Below are positions 14,497 through 20,877 of a DNA stretch of 26,996 bases, one piece after another; position 1 is the stretch's first letter; every line of letters starts with the position of its first letter. Origin of the DNA: Clostridia bacterium (GTDB lineage Bacteria; Bacillota; Clostridia; Christensenellales; Borkfalkiaceae); contig JAFVRU010000061.1 in assembly GCA_017504065.1 (NCBI GenBank), positions 1 through 26,996 on the forward strand, in the 5' to 3' direction. Below the pieces are notes generated by a model. That model was not told where the DNA came from, ran no database searches, and saw only the letters and a list, made by a program, of their open reading frames with translations. The position numbers and the translations under genes were made by a program.

Positions 14497-14525
14497 ATTA
14501 TACTGTATTTTGTTGCGTTTGTCAA
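14497..14525 (-). promoter_or_regulatory. Full-consensus sigma-A promoter of greA-lysS
   Basis: Minus-strand TTGACA (14520-14525), 17-bp spacer, TATAAT (14497-14502): a perfect match, the strongest promoter in the window with the one before the DeoR gene. Confidence 0.92.
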
Positions 14526-14582
14526 TGATTTTTGAAAGTTTTCAAAAGAATTTCACGCATTTTCATCAAAACTCCAACATTT

Positions 14583-15752
14583 TTAACGGAGTTTTTGCAA
14601 AAAAGCGGACATTCTGTCGAACGCTTCGGAAAGTGAGCGCATACTCGTCGCGTACGAAATTCTTGCGTTATATTCTCCGAACTGACCGAACGCGCTCCCC
14701 GGCACGATCGCGACTTTTTGCTCCCGAAGTAGTTCGTTAGCGAACGTTTCGCCGTTCAAGCCCGTCGAACGCACGGACGGGAACGCGTAAAACGCGCCCT
14801 GCGGCTCGAAACAATGCAACCCCACGTCCTTTAAGGAGTGTAAGACGAATTTGCGGCGTTTATCGTAGGAATCCCGCATTTCTTCCACGGTGGAAAATCC
14901 GTCCGAAAGCCCGTCTTTCAAGGCTTCGATCGCCGCGTATTGGGACGTGATCGGCGCGCAAAGCATACCGTATTGGTGAATTTTGAACATGCCTTCGTCA
15001 ATTTCCGCGGGAGCGCAAGCAAATCCCAGCCGCCAGCCCGTCATAGCGAACGCTTTGGAAAATCCGCCGATGTAAACGGTGCGTTCTTTCATATTCGGCA
15101 AAGCTGCAATCGACGCGTGCTTCTTTCCGTACGTCAGCTCCGCATAAATTTCGTCCGTGATTACGAGTAGATCGTGGCGAACGATGACTTCCGCGATTTG
15201 TTCCAATTCTTCTTGGGTCATGATCGCGCCCGTCGGGTTGTTCGGATAGGTCAAAATAACGGCTTTGGTTTTTGCCGTGATCGCTCGCTCCAACTGCTCA
15301 GGCTTTAAAACGAAATTGTCTTTTTCCAAACACTCCACGTGCACGGGCGTACCGTCCGAAAGCGCGACGAGCGGGGAGTAGGATACGTACGCAGGGTCAG
15401 GAATGAGCACTTCGTCGCCCGGCTCAATGCAGGCGCGGAGCGCCAAATCGATGGCTTCGCTGCCGCCGACGGTGATGAGTATATGTTTGGGGTCGTATTG
15501 GAGCGAAAAACGTTCTTCCAAATAGCGGGAAACGAGCTCCAACAGCGCGGGCAAACCGCGGTTTCCTGTATATTGCGTGTAGCCGCGCTGTAAGGACGTA
15601 ATCGCGGCGGCGCGGACTTTCCAAGGCGTAACGAAATCGGGCTCTCCCACGCCGAGTGAGATTGCCCCTTGCGTTTCCCGAACGATATCGAAAAATTTCC
15701 GAATTCCGCTGGGTTGCAGTAGCTTGGTTTTACGGTTTACAAAGTCGCGCAT
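14583..15752 (-). CDS. Class I/II PLP aminotransferase (AlaT/PatA-like)
   Basis: Transfers amino groups between an amino acid and a 2-oxoacid; substrate is not fixed by sequence. Seen in 389 residues: GGSEA (96-100), YPNNPTG (169-175), D200 and Y203 of the PLP ring contacts (ITDEIYAEL), the Schiff-base lysine K233 in GGFSKAFAMTGWRLG, and a C-terminal ARISYATS whose Arg should bind the substrate carboxylate. Normal length. The ATG at 15752 has an AAGGAT site. Its upstream neighbour is an Lrp/AsnC regulator, 97 bp away; in B. subtilis a similar pair is AlaR-AlaT (alanine synthesis), so an alanine or branched-chain role is a reasonable guess. Direct repeats with palindromic cores lie between the two genes. 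No clear terminator was found after the stop. Confidence 0.93.
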   Translation of the reverse strand: MRDFVNRKTKLLQPSGIRKFFDIVRETQGAISLGVGEPDFVTPWKVRAAAITSLQRGYTQYTGNRGLPALLELVSRYLEERFSLQYDPKHILITVGGSEAIDLALRACIEPGDEVLIPDPAYVSYSPLVALSDGTPVHVECLEKDNFVLKPEQLERAITAKTKAVILTYPNNPTGAIMTQEELEQIAEVIVRHDLLVITDEIYAELTYGKKHASIAALPNMKERTVYIGGFSKAFAMTGWRLGFACAPAEIDEGMFKIHQYGMLCAPITSQYAAIEALKDGLSDGFSTVEEMRDSYDKRRKFVLHSLKDVGLHCFEPQGAFYAFPSVRSTGLNGETFANELLREQKVAIVPGSAFGQFGEYNARISYATSMRSLSEAFDRMSAFLQKLR

Positions 15753-15775
15753 AAGTAGATCCTTTTTTAAAAACG

Positions 15776-15837
15776 GGTATACCGTGTATGAGATGAAAGC
15801 CGCATATACAGGTATACCATGTGTAAAATGAATGCCG
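15776..15837. promoter_or_regulatory. Pair of 27-bp direct repeats with GGTATACC cores
   Basis: Copies 15776-15802 and 15811-15837, 35 bp apart, match at 22 of 27 positions. Each begins with the 8-bp palindrome GGTATACC and ends ATGAA(A/T)GCCG. They fill most of the gap between the Lrp-type regulator and the aminotransferase gene and are the best candidates for that regulator's binding sites. Confidence 0.6.
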
Positions 15838-15849
15838 TAAATTACGGGT

Positions 15850-16341
15850 TTACGCTTGAATGGAAAGTCGGTAATCGGCGTCTTCTTTTTCCGTCAACGC
15901 ACCTTCGATTTTATACTTTTTCAGAATAAAATGGGTGGCGGTGGACAGCACGCCGTCGAATGTGGAAATACGTTCGGAAACGAACCGAGAAACCTGTTGC
16001 AGGGTACGGTCTTCGATGAATACGGCGAGATCGTACGCTCCGCTCATTAAATACACCGACTTGACTTCGGGAAAAGCGGCGATTTGTTTTGCAATCCCGT
16101 CGAAGCCTTCCTTTTTCTTCGGGGAAACCTTGACTTCGATAAGCGCTTCCACGAGCGGATCGTTGGTCTTTTCGCTATTGATGATCGCGGTGTATTTCAC
16201 GAGCAATCCGTCCGCTTCCATTTCCGCAATGGCAAGGCGGACTTTTTCTTCGTCCACGGAGAGCGTCGCCGCGATTTTCTTTGCGGGAATTCTCGCGTCT
16301 TCCGTCAAAATATTTAAGATTTCTCTTTTTAAAGCCGTCAT
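15850..16341 (-). CDS. Lrp/AsnC-family transcriptional regulator
   Basis: Feast/famine regulator that senses an amino acid through its RAM domain. Seen in 163 residues: an N-terminal winged helix-turn-helix (about 5-50: ILTEDARIPAKKIAATLSVDEEKVRLAIAEM region) and a C-terminal alpha/beta RAM domain (about 70-145) with VKSVYLMSGAYDLAVF, which carries the usual G-x-x-D ligand turn. Normal length. The ATG at 16341 follows GGAAGAAG. It lies 24 bp after the small conserved protein gene and 97 bp before the aminotransferase, so all three are probably one transcript from the promoter at 16627-16655. It likely controls the aminotransferase and itself through the repeats at 15776-15837 (inference). Confidence 0.93.
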   Translation of the reverse strand: MTALKREILNILTEDARIPAKKIAATLSVDEEKVRLAIAEMEADGLLVKYTAIINSEKTNDPLVEALIEVKVSPKKKEGFDGIAKQIAAFPEVKSVYLMSGAYDLAVFIEDRTLQQVSRFVSERISTFDGVLSTATHFILKKYKIEGALTEKEDADYRLSIQA

Positions 16342-16365
16342 AAATCTTCTTCCTTTTCGAGTATT

Positions 16366-16620
16366 TTACAGCAAGTTTTCCAAGAATAAATGGTCATAGT
16401 GCAAGCTTTCGACGAAATCGCGCGCAAGGAATTTCACGTGATTGAATTTCGCGAAATTGAAAATATGCGTTTTTGTGAGTACGGGCGTAGGGATATCCAA
16501 CGCCTGACAAATTTCCGTCAAGTACTCGAAAAAATGCGAATAGGTCAATTTTTCGGGATTTTCGTACACGTATTGTTTGCGGATTCTGCCGCCTGTCATA
16601 AGTTTTGCCCAAATTCTCAT
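16366..16620 (-). CDS. Small conserved Clostridia protein, 84 aa, function unknown
   Basis: Starts MRIWAKLMTGGRI. From memory it resembles a family of roughly 90-residue hypothetical proteins of Clostridia that begin MRIWAK; no function is known. Seen: no cysteines beyond one, no membrane segment, mixed aromatic/basic composition, several Phe/His/Asn residues in the second half (HIFNFAKFNHVKF). The start is placed at the ATG at 16620, exactly 6 nt after TATAAT; an extension from GTG at 16635 would encode the -10 box itself. There is no Shine-Dalgarno, so leaderless translation is likely. It is the first gene of an apparent operon with the Lrp-type regulator (24-bp gap) and the aminotransferase. 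Real gene on the basis of promoter, position and family resemblance. Confidence 0.78.
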   Translation of the reverse strand: MRIWAKLMTGGRIRKQYVYENPEKLTYSHFFEYLTEICQALDIPTPVLTKTHIFNFAKFNHVKFLARDFVESLHYDHLFLENLL

Positions 16621-16626
16621 ATCGGT

Positions 16627-16655
16627 ATTATACACAAAACCTGAAAAAAAGTAAA
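16627..16655 (-). promoter_or_regulatory. Sigma-A promoter, leaderless type, for the small protein-lrp operon
   Basis: Minus-strand TTTACT (16650-16655), 17-bp spacer, TATAAT (16627-16632), then ACCGAT and the ATG at 16620. Confidence 0.8.
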
Positions 16656-16768
16656 CCGTTTCAAAGGAAAATTGCGTAATTTCTTTTTTCCGATTTTAGG
16701 CATATTTCACAGGAAAAGAGAAATATAGTATTTGTGTAACCGTTCCCAAGTGGAATTTGACAAAAGCA

Positions 16769-16790
16769 GACAAAAAAACGCTTTTTTGTC
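16769..16790. repeat. A/T-rich inverted repeat upstream of the deacetylase gene
   Basis: GACAAAAAA (16769-16777) and TTTTTTGTC (16782-16790) around ACGC. Position between divergent promoters allows an operator role; a terminator is possible but weak. No clear promoter for the plus-strand gene was found in 16656-16834. Confidence 0.35.
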
Positions 16791-16834
16791 GAAATTTTGA
16801 CGGATACGAACTGCTATGATGGAGACAGAACGTT

Positions 16835-17632
16835 TTGCATAACAAATTTTCGAACAAACGCAACTTTTTCGGATTCCTTTCTCTTGCCGCCGTGTTTCTC
16901 GCCGCAATCGTCGCCGTGCTTTGTACGAGCGTCTATTGCGTGCAAAAACGTGAAAGGCAAGCGGAAACCGCCGTAGCGGCGGGCGGGAAACGCTCGCTGC
17001 CCATTTATTCCGTAGAAACGACGGAGAAAAAAGTCGCGATCAGCTTCGATTGCGCGTGGGGCGTGGAGTATACCGACAAATTGCTCGATATCATGCAAAA
17101 AAACGACGTGCTCTGCACTTTTTTCGCCGTGGAGTTTTGGGTGAACAAGTACCCCGAATACGTTGAAAAAATCGTGGCGGCGGGGCATGAAATCGGTACG
17201 CACAGCCGCACGCATTCCTATATGAGCAAACTTTCGGAAGACGAGATCCGTAGCGAGCTTTCGACGAGCGCGCAGGCGATTGAAAAACTCACGGGGCAAA
17301 AGGTAACGCTGTTCCGTCCGCCTTACGGGGATTACGACAATTTGCTTGTGGATACGGCGAAAGATATGGGCTTGTATACAATTCAATGGGACGTGGATTC
17401 GCTCGATTGGAAGAATTTGTCGGGGACGGAGATTGCGATGCGGATTATCAACGCGGCGAAGAACGGTTCGATCATTCTTTGCCATAACAACGGCTTACAT
17501 ACGGCGGAAGCGCTGCCGTTGATCTTCTCCACGCTACAAAACCGCGGGTTTGAATTCGTGCCGATCAGCGAGCTCATTTATAAAGAGAATTATACGATCG
17601 ACGCGAGCGGTAGACAACACAAACAAGGCTAA
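16835..17632 (+). CDS. PdaB-like polysaccharide deacetylase (NodB fold), membrane-anchored
   Basis: Carbohydrate esterase 4 family protein acting outside the membrane, probably on peptidoglycan or spore cortex. Seen in 265 residues: a TM segment at about 11-35, motif 1 FDCAWG with base D72 but C73 where classical enzymes have a metal-binding Asp, motif 2 HSRTH (H123, H127), motif 3 RPPYG (161-165), motif 4 WDVDSLDW, motif 5 ILCHNNG (H217). This variant motif 1 is typical of PdaB-type sporulation proteins rather than classical deacetylases. The start is TTG at 16835, 10 nt after GGAG; an in-frame stop at 16817-16819 excludes longer starts. The SSB-like gene follows 29 bp later. A spore role is inferred from the PdaB likeness and nearby spoIVF genes. 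Confidence 0.87.
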   Translation: MHNKFSNKRNFFGFLSLAAVFLAAIVAVLCTSVYCVQKRERQAETAVAAGGKRSLPIYSVETTEKKVAISFDCAWGVEYTDKLLDIMQKNDVLCTFFAVEFWVNKYPEYVEKIVAAGHEIGTHSRTHSYMSKLSEDEIRSELSTSAQAIEKLTGQKVTLFRPPYGDYDNLLVDTAKDMGLYTIQWDVDSLDWKNLSGTEIAMRIINAAKNGSIILCHNNGLHTAEALPLIFSTLQNRGFEFVPISELIYKENYTIDASGRQHKQG

Positions 17633-17661
17633 AATTTTCGTACACGTTTAGGAGGTAGAAT

Positions 17662-18366
17662 ATGAATTACGTAACGGAAAAAAACAACAAAGTATACGTG
17701 ATGGGAGAAATCGTCAGCGACGCGGCGTTTTCCCACGAAGTTTACGGCGAAGGATTTTACGAATTCTTCGTACGGGTAATGCGGCTTTCGGGTCAAGCGG
17801 ATATCTTGCCCGTAACGCTGTCGGAGCGGCTGATTCAAGGCGGAATGCTTGGAAAAGGCAAAACCATTTGCGCGCTTGGACAGTTCCGCAGTTATAACAA
17901 GATCGAAAACGGGAAATCGCGGCTGATGCTGACGGTGTTCGTCCGTGAATTATTGGACGAAATTCCCGATAAGAACCCGAACAGTATTTTGCTCAGCGGG
18001 TATATTTGTAAGCCGCCGATCTATCGGACGACGCCGTTTAACCGCGAAATCGCGGACGTGCTCGTGGCGGTCAATCGCGCGTATAATAAATCCGATTATA
18101 TCCCCTGCATCGCTTGGGGACGGAACGCGCGGTTCGTGAAAAATCTCGGGGTCGGGGATAAGATCGCCATTTCCGGACGAATCCAAAGCCGCGAGTATCA
18201 AAAGAAGTTTTCCGAAACGGAAATTAAGACGATGACGGCGTACGAAGTGTCCGTTTCCAAGCTCGCCGCGTTCGATTCCGCGGAAGAATTTGATATTGAA
18301 AGCGAATTCGACCTGTATACGTTACAGGGAAAACCGTCGGAAGAAATGCTGGCTTCTGCAGAATAA
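17662..18366 (+). CDS. Single-stranded-DNA-binding-like protein with two OB folds
   Basis: Seen in 234 residues: a first, degenerate OB-like domain (about 8-100: VYVMGEIVSDAAFSHEVYG segment) and a second that reads as a canonical SSB OB fold (about 108-205), with SILLSGYICKPPIYRTTP, FNREIADVLVAVNR, YIPCIAWGRNARFV and GDKIAISGRIQSREY. The C-terminus is acidic (EEFDIESEFD) but lacks the DDDIPF-type tip that lets housekeeping SSB recruit partner proteins. It may therefore be a specialised SSB, not the replication one. Excellent GGAGG site 7 nt before the ATG at 17662. It is probably co-transcribed with the deacetylase upstream; the permease downstream has its own promoter. Binding to ssDNA is inferred from the fold. 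Confidence 0.83.
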   Translation: MNYVTEKNNKVYVMGEIVSDAAFSHEVYGEGFYEFFVRVMRLSGQADILPVTLSERLIQGGMLGKGKTICALGQFRSYNKIENGKSRLMLTVFVRELLDEIPDKNPNSILLSGYICKPPIYRTTPFNREIADVLVAVNRAYNKSDYIPCIAWGRNARFVKNLGVGDKIAISGRIQSREYQKKFSETEIKTMTAYEVSVSKLAAFDSAEEFDIESEFDLYTLQGKPSEEMLASAE

Positions 18367-18404
18367 AAAGCATGGAGAAAAAAGGAAAATATTCGACAGA
18401 ATTC

Positions 18405-18433
18405 TTGACAATGTGAAAACGGTGTGATATAAT
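18405..18433 (+). promoter_or_regulatory. Sigma-A promoter of the uracil permease leader
   Basis: TTGACA (18405-18410), 17-bp spacer, TATAAT (18428-18433): full consensus. Transcript start expected near 18440, giving a leader of about 165 nt. Confidence 0.9.
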
Positions 18434-18439
18434 ATAGAA

Positions 18440-18592
18440 GATAGCAAGAAAATAATTTCAGTTCGGTAAAATTCCGACAAAACGCCTCTGCAAAACGGCT
18501 TCGAAGATAAGGGACAGTTCGTTTCCTAAAGCTCGATGGGAAACGGTTGCGGGGGTATTTTTTCGGGTTTTATATAAAAAAATTATTTTTAC
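18440..18592 (+). promoter_or_regulatory. Structured leader with terminator-like stem, possible new riboswitch/attenuator
   Basis: Pairings visible: UCGG/CCGA (18463-18466 with 18474-18477, 7-nt loop); a 7-bp perfect stem CGTTTCC/GGAAACG (18520-18526 with 18539-18545); and a long-range 9-bp stem CCTCTGCAA/TTGCGGGGG with two G-U pairs (18485-18493 with 18547-18555), followed by TA and six Ts (18558-18563), as in an intrinsic terminator. A competing stem AGGGA/TTCCT (18510-18514 with 18523-18527) excludes the 7-bp stem, and GCC/GGC (18484-18486 with 18497-18499) competes with the long-range stem. The pattern suits ligand- or protein-controlled termination. No match to purine, PyrR, cobalamin, FMN or T-box motifs was recognised. 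Confidence 0.5.
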
Positions 18593-18605
18593 AGGAGTAT
18601 CTTTT

Positions 18606-20018
18606 ATGGAAAACACAAACGTTAAAAACGACCTTGTGTTGGACGTACACGAGAGCCCGAAGAAGAAATCGCAATGGGCGCTCCTTTCCATCCAACACAT
18701 CCTTGCAATGTTCGTTGCATGTATCACCGTACCCCTTTTGATCGGTACGTCGATCCCCGCGACGATCATCTCCGCCGGCGTCGGCACGTTGATTTATATT
18801 TTGCTCACGCAAAAGAAATCGCCCGTCGTATTGTCGAGCTCGTTCGCTTATCTTTCGTCGATGGGCGTTGCTTTCGGTTTGGGCGGCGGTGAAAACTATC
18901 TTGCGCTTGCAATCGGTATGGGTATGGTCGGGCTTATCTACGTAATCGTAGCGCTCGTCGTAAAGAAAGTGGGCACGGGTTGGCTCTTTAAGCTCCTTCC
19001 CACGATCGTTATCGGGCCGGTTATCATGGTTATCGGTTTGGGACTTGCAGTCTCGGCGGTAAACAACCTTGCGAACACGGCGGCTTCGCCTGACGGATAT
19101 AACCTTTGGTGTATCCTTTGCGGGATCGTAGCGTTGTTCGTTACGGCAATCACGGCATATTACGGAAAGAAAACGTTGTCGCTCATTCCGTTCGTTATCG
19201 GTATGTTGGCGGGTTACGCGACGGCGCTCATCATCACCTTGATCGGTTACTACGGTATGGACAAGGCTTCCATGCAAATCATCAACTTCTCGCCCGTTGT
19301 CGATAACTTTAAGGATATCGATATTAAGAGCTTTATCGGCTATGATTGCTTCGGGTTCTTGGAATGGAACAACGGTTCGTTCAAAGTTGGGCAACTCATC
19401 ACCATTTTGCTTGCGTTCGCACCCGTATCCTTGGTTACGATTTGCGAACACATCGGCGACCACATGAACCTTTCTAACGTTATCCATAAAGATCTTTTGA
19501 AAGATCCCGGTTTGCCCCGTACGCTCGCGGGCGACGGTATCGCAACGGCGGTTTCGGGCGTCCTTTGCGGCTGCGCAAACACGACGTACGGCGAAAACGT
19601 AGCGGTTGTCGGCGTAACGAAAGTTGCTTCCGTTTCCGTTATTATCACGGCTTGTATCGCGACGATCGCGCTCGGGTTCTTCACCCCGCTTATGGTTTTG
19701 GTTCAAACGATTCCCGCTTGCGTAACGGGCGGCGTATCCCTTGTATTGTACGGGTTCATCGCTTCTTCGGGCGTCAAGATGCTCATCAACGAAAAAGTAG
19801 ATTTCGGCAAAACGCGGAACATCTTTATCGCGGCGGCGATCTTGGTAGCGGGTATCGGCGGCTTGACAATCAAATTTACAATCGCGGGCGAAGCAGTACA
19901 AATCACGTCTACCGCGATCGCAATGGTTCTCGGTATCGTTTTGAACTTGATTTTGAAAGAAAAGAAAGAAGAAGTTGTAGAAGAAACGACGGAAGTTGCA
20001 GAAGAACAAGCGGAATAA
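18606..20018 (+). CDS. uraA: Uracil permease, NCS2 (UraA/PyrP) family
   Basis: Proton-coupled nucleobase importer in the cytoplasmic membrane. Seen in 470 residues: about 12-14 hydrophobic segments; the NCS2 substrate motif in TM8 as TICEHIGDH (E281), and NTTYGEN (325-331, E330) in TM10. These correspond to the two glutamates that bind uracil in E. coli UraA, and the NTTYGEN form favours uracil over purine or xanthine permeases. The C-terminus is a short acidic tail rich in Glu. AGGAG at 18593-18597 precedes the ATG by 8 nt. It is monocistronic, between a leader RNA with a terminator-like fold and a strong terminator. Control by pyrimidine supply is likely but the sensor is not identified. 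Confidence 0.92.
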   Translation: MENTNVKNDLVLDVHESPKKKSQWALLSIQHILAMFVACITVPLLIGTSIPATIISAGVGTLIYILLTQKKSPVVLSSSFAYLSSMGVAFGLGGGENYLALAIGMGMVGLIYVIVALVVKKVGTGWLFKLLPTIVIGPVIMVIGLGLAVSAVNNLANTAASPDGYNLWCILCGIVALFVTAITAYYGKKTLSLIPFVIGMLAGYATALIITLIGYYGMDKASMQIINFSPVVDNFKDIDIKSFIGYDCFGFLEWNNGSFKVGQLITILLAFAPVSLVTICEHIGDHMNLSNVIHKDLLKDPGLPRTLAGDGIATAVSGVLCGCANTTYGENVAVVGVTKVASVSVIITACIATIALGFFTPLMVLVQTIPACVTGGVSLVLYGFIASSGVKMLINEKVDFGKTRNIFIAAAILVAGIGGLTIKFTIAGEAVQITSTAIAMVLGIVLNLILKEKKEEVVEETTEVAEEQAE

Positions 20019-20037
20019 TTACAAACGCAAAACGGCG

Positions 20038-20061
20038 AAAGGGGCAGGCATCTGCCCCTTT
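20038..20061 (+). terminator. Rho-independent terminator of the uracil permease gene
   Basis: AAAGGGGCAG (20038-20047) pairs with CTGCCCCTTT (20052-20061) around GCAT, followed by TG and TTT. Confidence 0.9.
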
Positions 20062-20084
20062 TGTTTCCCGTTTCAGGAGTGAAT

Positions 20085-20798
20085 ATGGCAGTTTCCAAAA
20101 CGGATTTTGTCCGCGGTTTACAATGTGAAAAAATGCTTTGGCTAGACGCGCACGAGCCCGAGCATAAAATCATTCCCCCCGAAGTACAGGCGCGCTTGGA
20201 CGCGGGGAACGAGTTCGGCGATAAAGCAATGTCCCTTTTCGGGGAGTTCTTGGAATCGACGACCTTCCGCGACGACGGTAGGCTGGATTTTGCCGCGATG
20301 CTCGCGAAAACGAAAACGTGGCTGGAAAACGGCGAGAACGTCGTTTGCGAAGGGGCGTTTTCTTGGTACGGGAACTATTGCGCCGCCGATATTTTAAAGA
20401 AAGACGGCGCGGGCTACGCGCTGTACGAAGTGAAAAATGCGTACGCGGCGCGGCAGGAATTTATTACCGATCTCGGCTTCCAGCGCCTGATTTTGCGCAA
20501 ATGCGGCGTATACGTAACGGCTTCGAAGCTTGTTTTACGCGGCGACGAACCGCCTACAGAGCTCCCCCTTCCCGAAACGGAAAACGAACGCGCGGAATAT
20601 CTGGAAAAGGACGGATTTCGCTATAAGATCGTAGACGTAACGGCGGCGGCGAAACAAGCCGAACGCGTGGCTTCAATCCGCATATTCGAGCTTGGGAAGC
20701 TCAAGAAAAAGGAAACGCCGCAGCCCGATATCGCGGTGGGCGAGCAATGCTTGAAACCGTACGCATGCTGGTATTACGATTACTGCCATAAAAAATAA
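20085..20798 (+). CDS. Orphan Cas4-like PD-(D/E)XK nuclease with Fe-S cysteines
   Basis: Seen in 237 residues: one N-terminal cysteine (C14, GLQCEKMLW) and three C-terminal cysteines (C222, C228, C234), the arrangement that binds a 4Fe-4S cluster in Cas4 and AddB. The nuclease core is E43 (AGNEFG), D102 (AADIL) and E115-V-K117 (LYEVKNA), with Q133 in the GFQR helix that follows. It resembles the N-terminal nuclease half of DUF2779 proteins but lacks their C-terminal half. The AGGAG site at 20075-20079 supports the ATG at 20085. No Cas genes or CRISPR repeats are in the window, so a general DNA-repair or DNA-processing role is more likely. Activity and substrate are inferred only. Confidence 0.82.
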   Translation: MAVSKTDFVRGLQCEKMLWLDAHEPEHKIIPPEVQARLDAGNEFGDKAMSLFGEFLESTTFRDDGRLDFAAMLAKTKTWLENGENVVCEGAFSWYGNYCAADILKKDGAGYALYEVKNAYAARQEFITDLGFQRLILRKCGVYVTASKLVLRGDEPPTELPLPETENERAEYLEKDGFRYKIVDVTAAAKQAERVASIRIFELGKLKKKETPQPDIAVGEQCLKPYACWYYDYCHKK

Positions 20799-20805
20799 AG
20801 CGACG

Positions 20806-20834
20806 TTCTAAACTGCGCGGGGCGCGCATACAAT
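20806..20834 (+). promoter_or_regulatory. Putative sigma-E-type promoter of spoIVFA
   Basis: CATACAAT (20827-20834) is an exact match to the sigma-E -10 consensus (CATACANT), 43 bp upstream of the spoIVFA ATG. The -35 candidate TTCTAAA (20806-20812), 14 bp upstream, is weak. In B. subtilis the spoIVF operon is a mother-cell sigma-E target, which fits. Confidence 0.5.
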
Positions 20835-20877
20835 ATACTATCTATAAAGCAAAAAGCAAAGACAAGGAGTGTATTGT

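Noticed and set aside
16700..16730. Sigma-G-like promoter (GCATA...TATAGTA) for the deacetylase gene
   Set aside because: The -10 matches only 5 of 7 positions and the spacing (19 bp) is too long.
16815..16820. TATGAT as -10 of the deacetylase gene
   Set aside because: A transcript from it would begin after the GGAG ribosome site that supports the TTG start, so it is unlikely to be the working promoter.
18440..18592. Cobalamin, FMN or PyrR-type leader for the permease
   Set aside because: The segment GGTAAAATTCCGAC resembles part of FMN/cobalamin cores, but the other conserved blocks are absent, and no PyrR-binding loop is recognisable.
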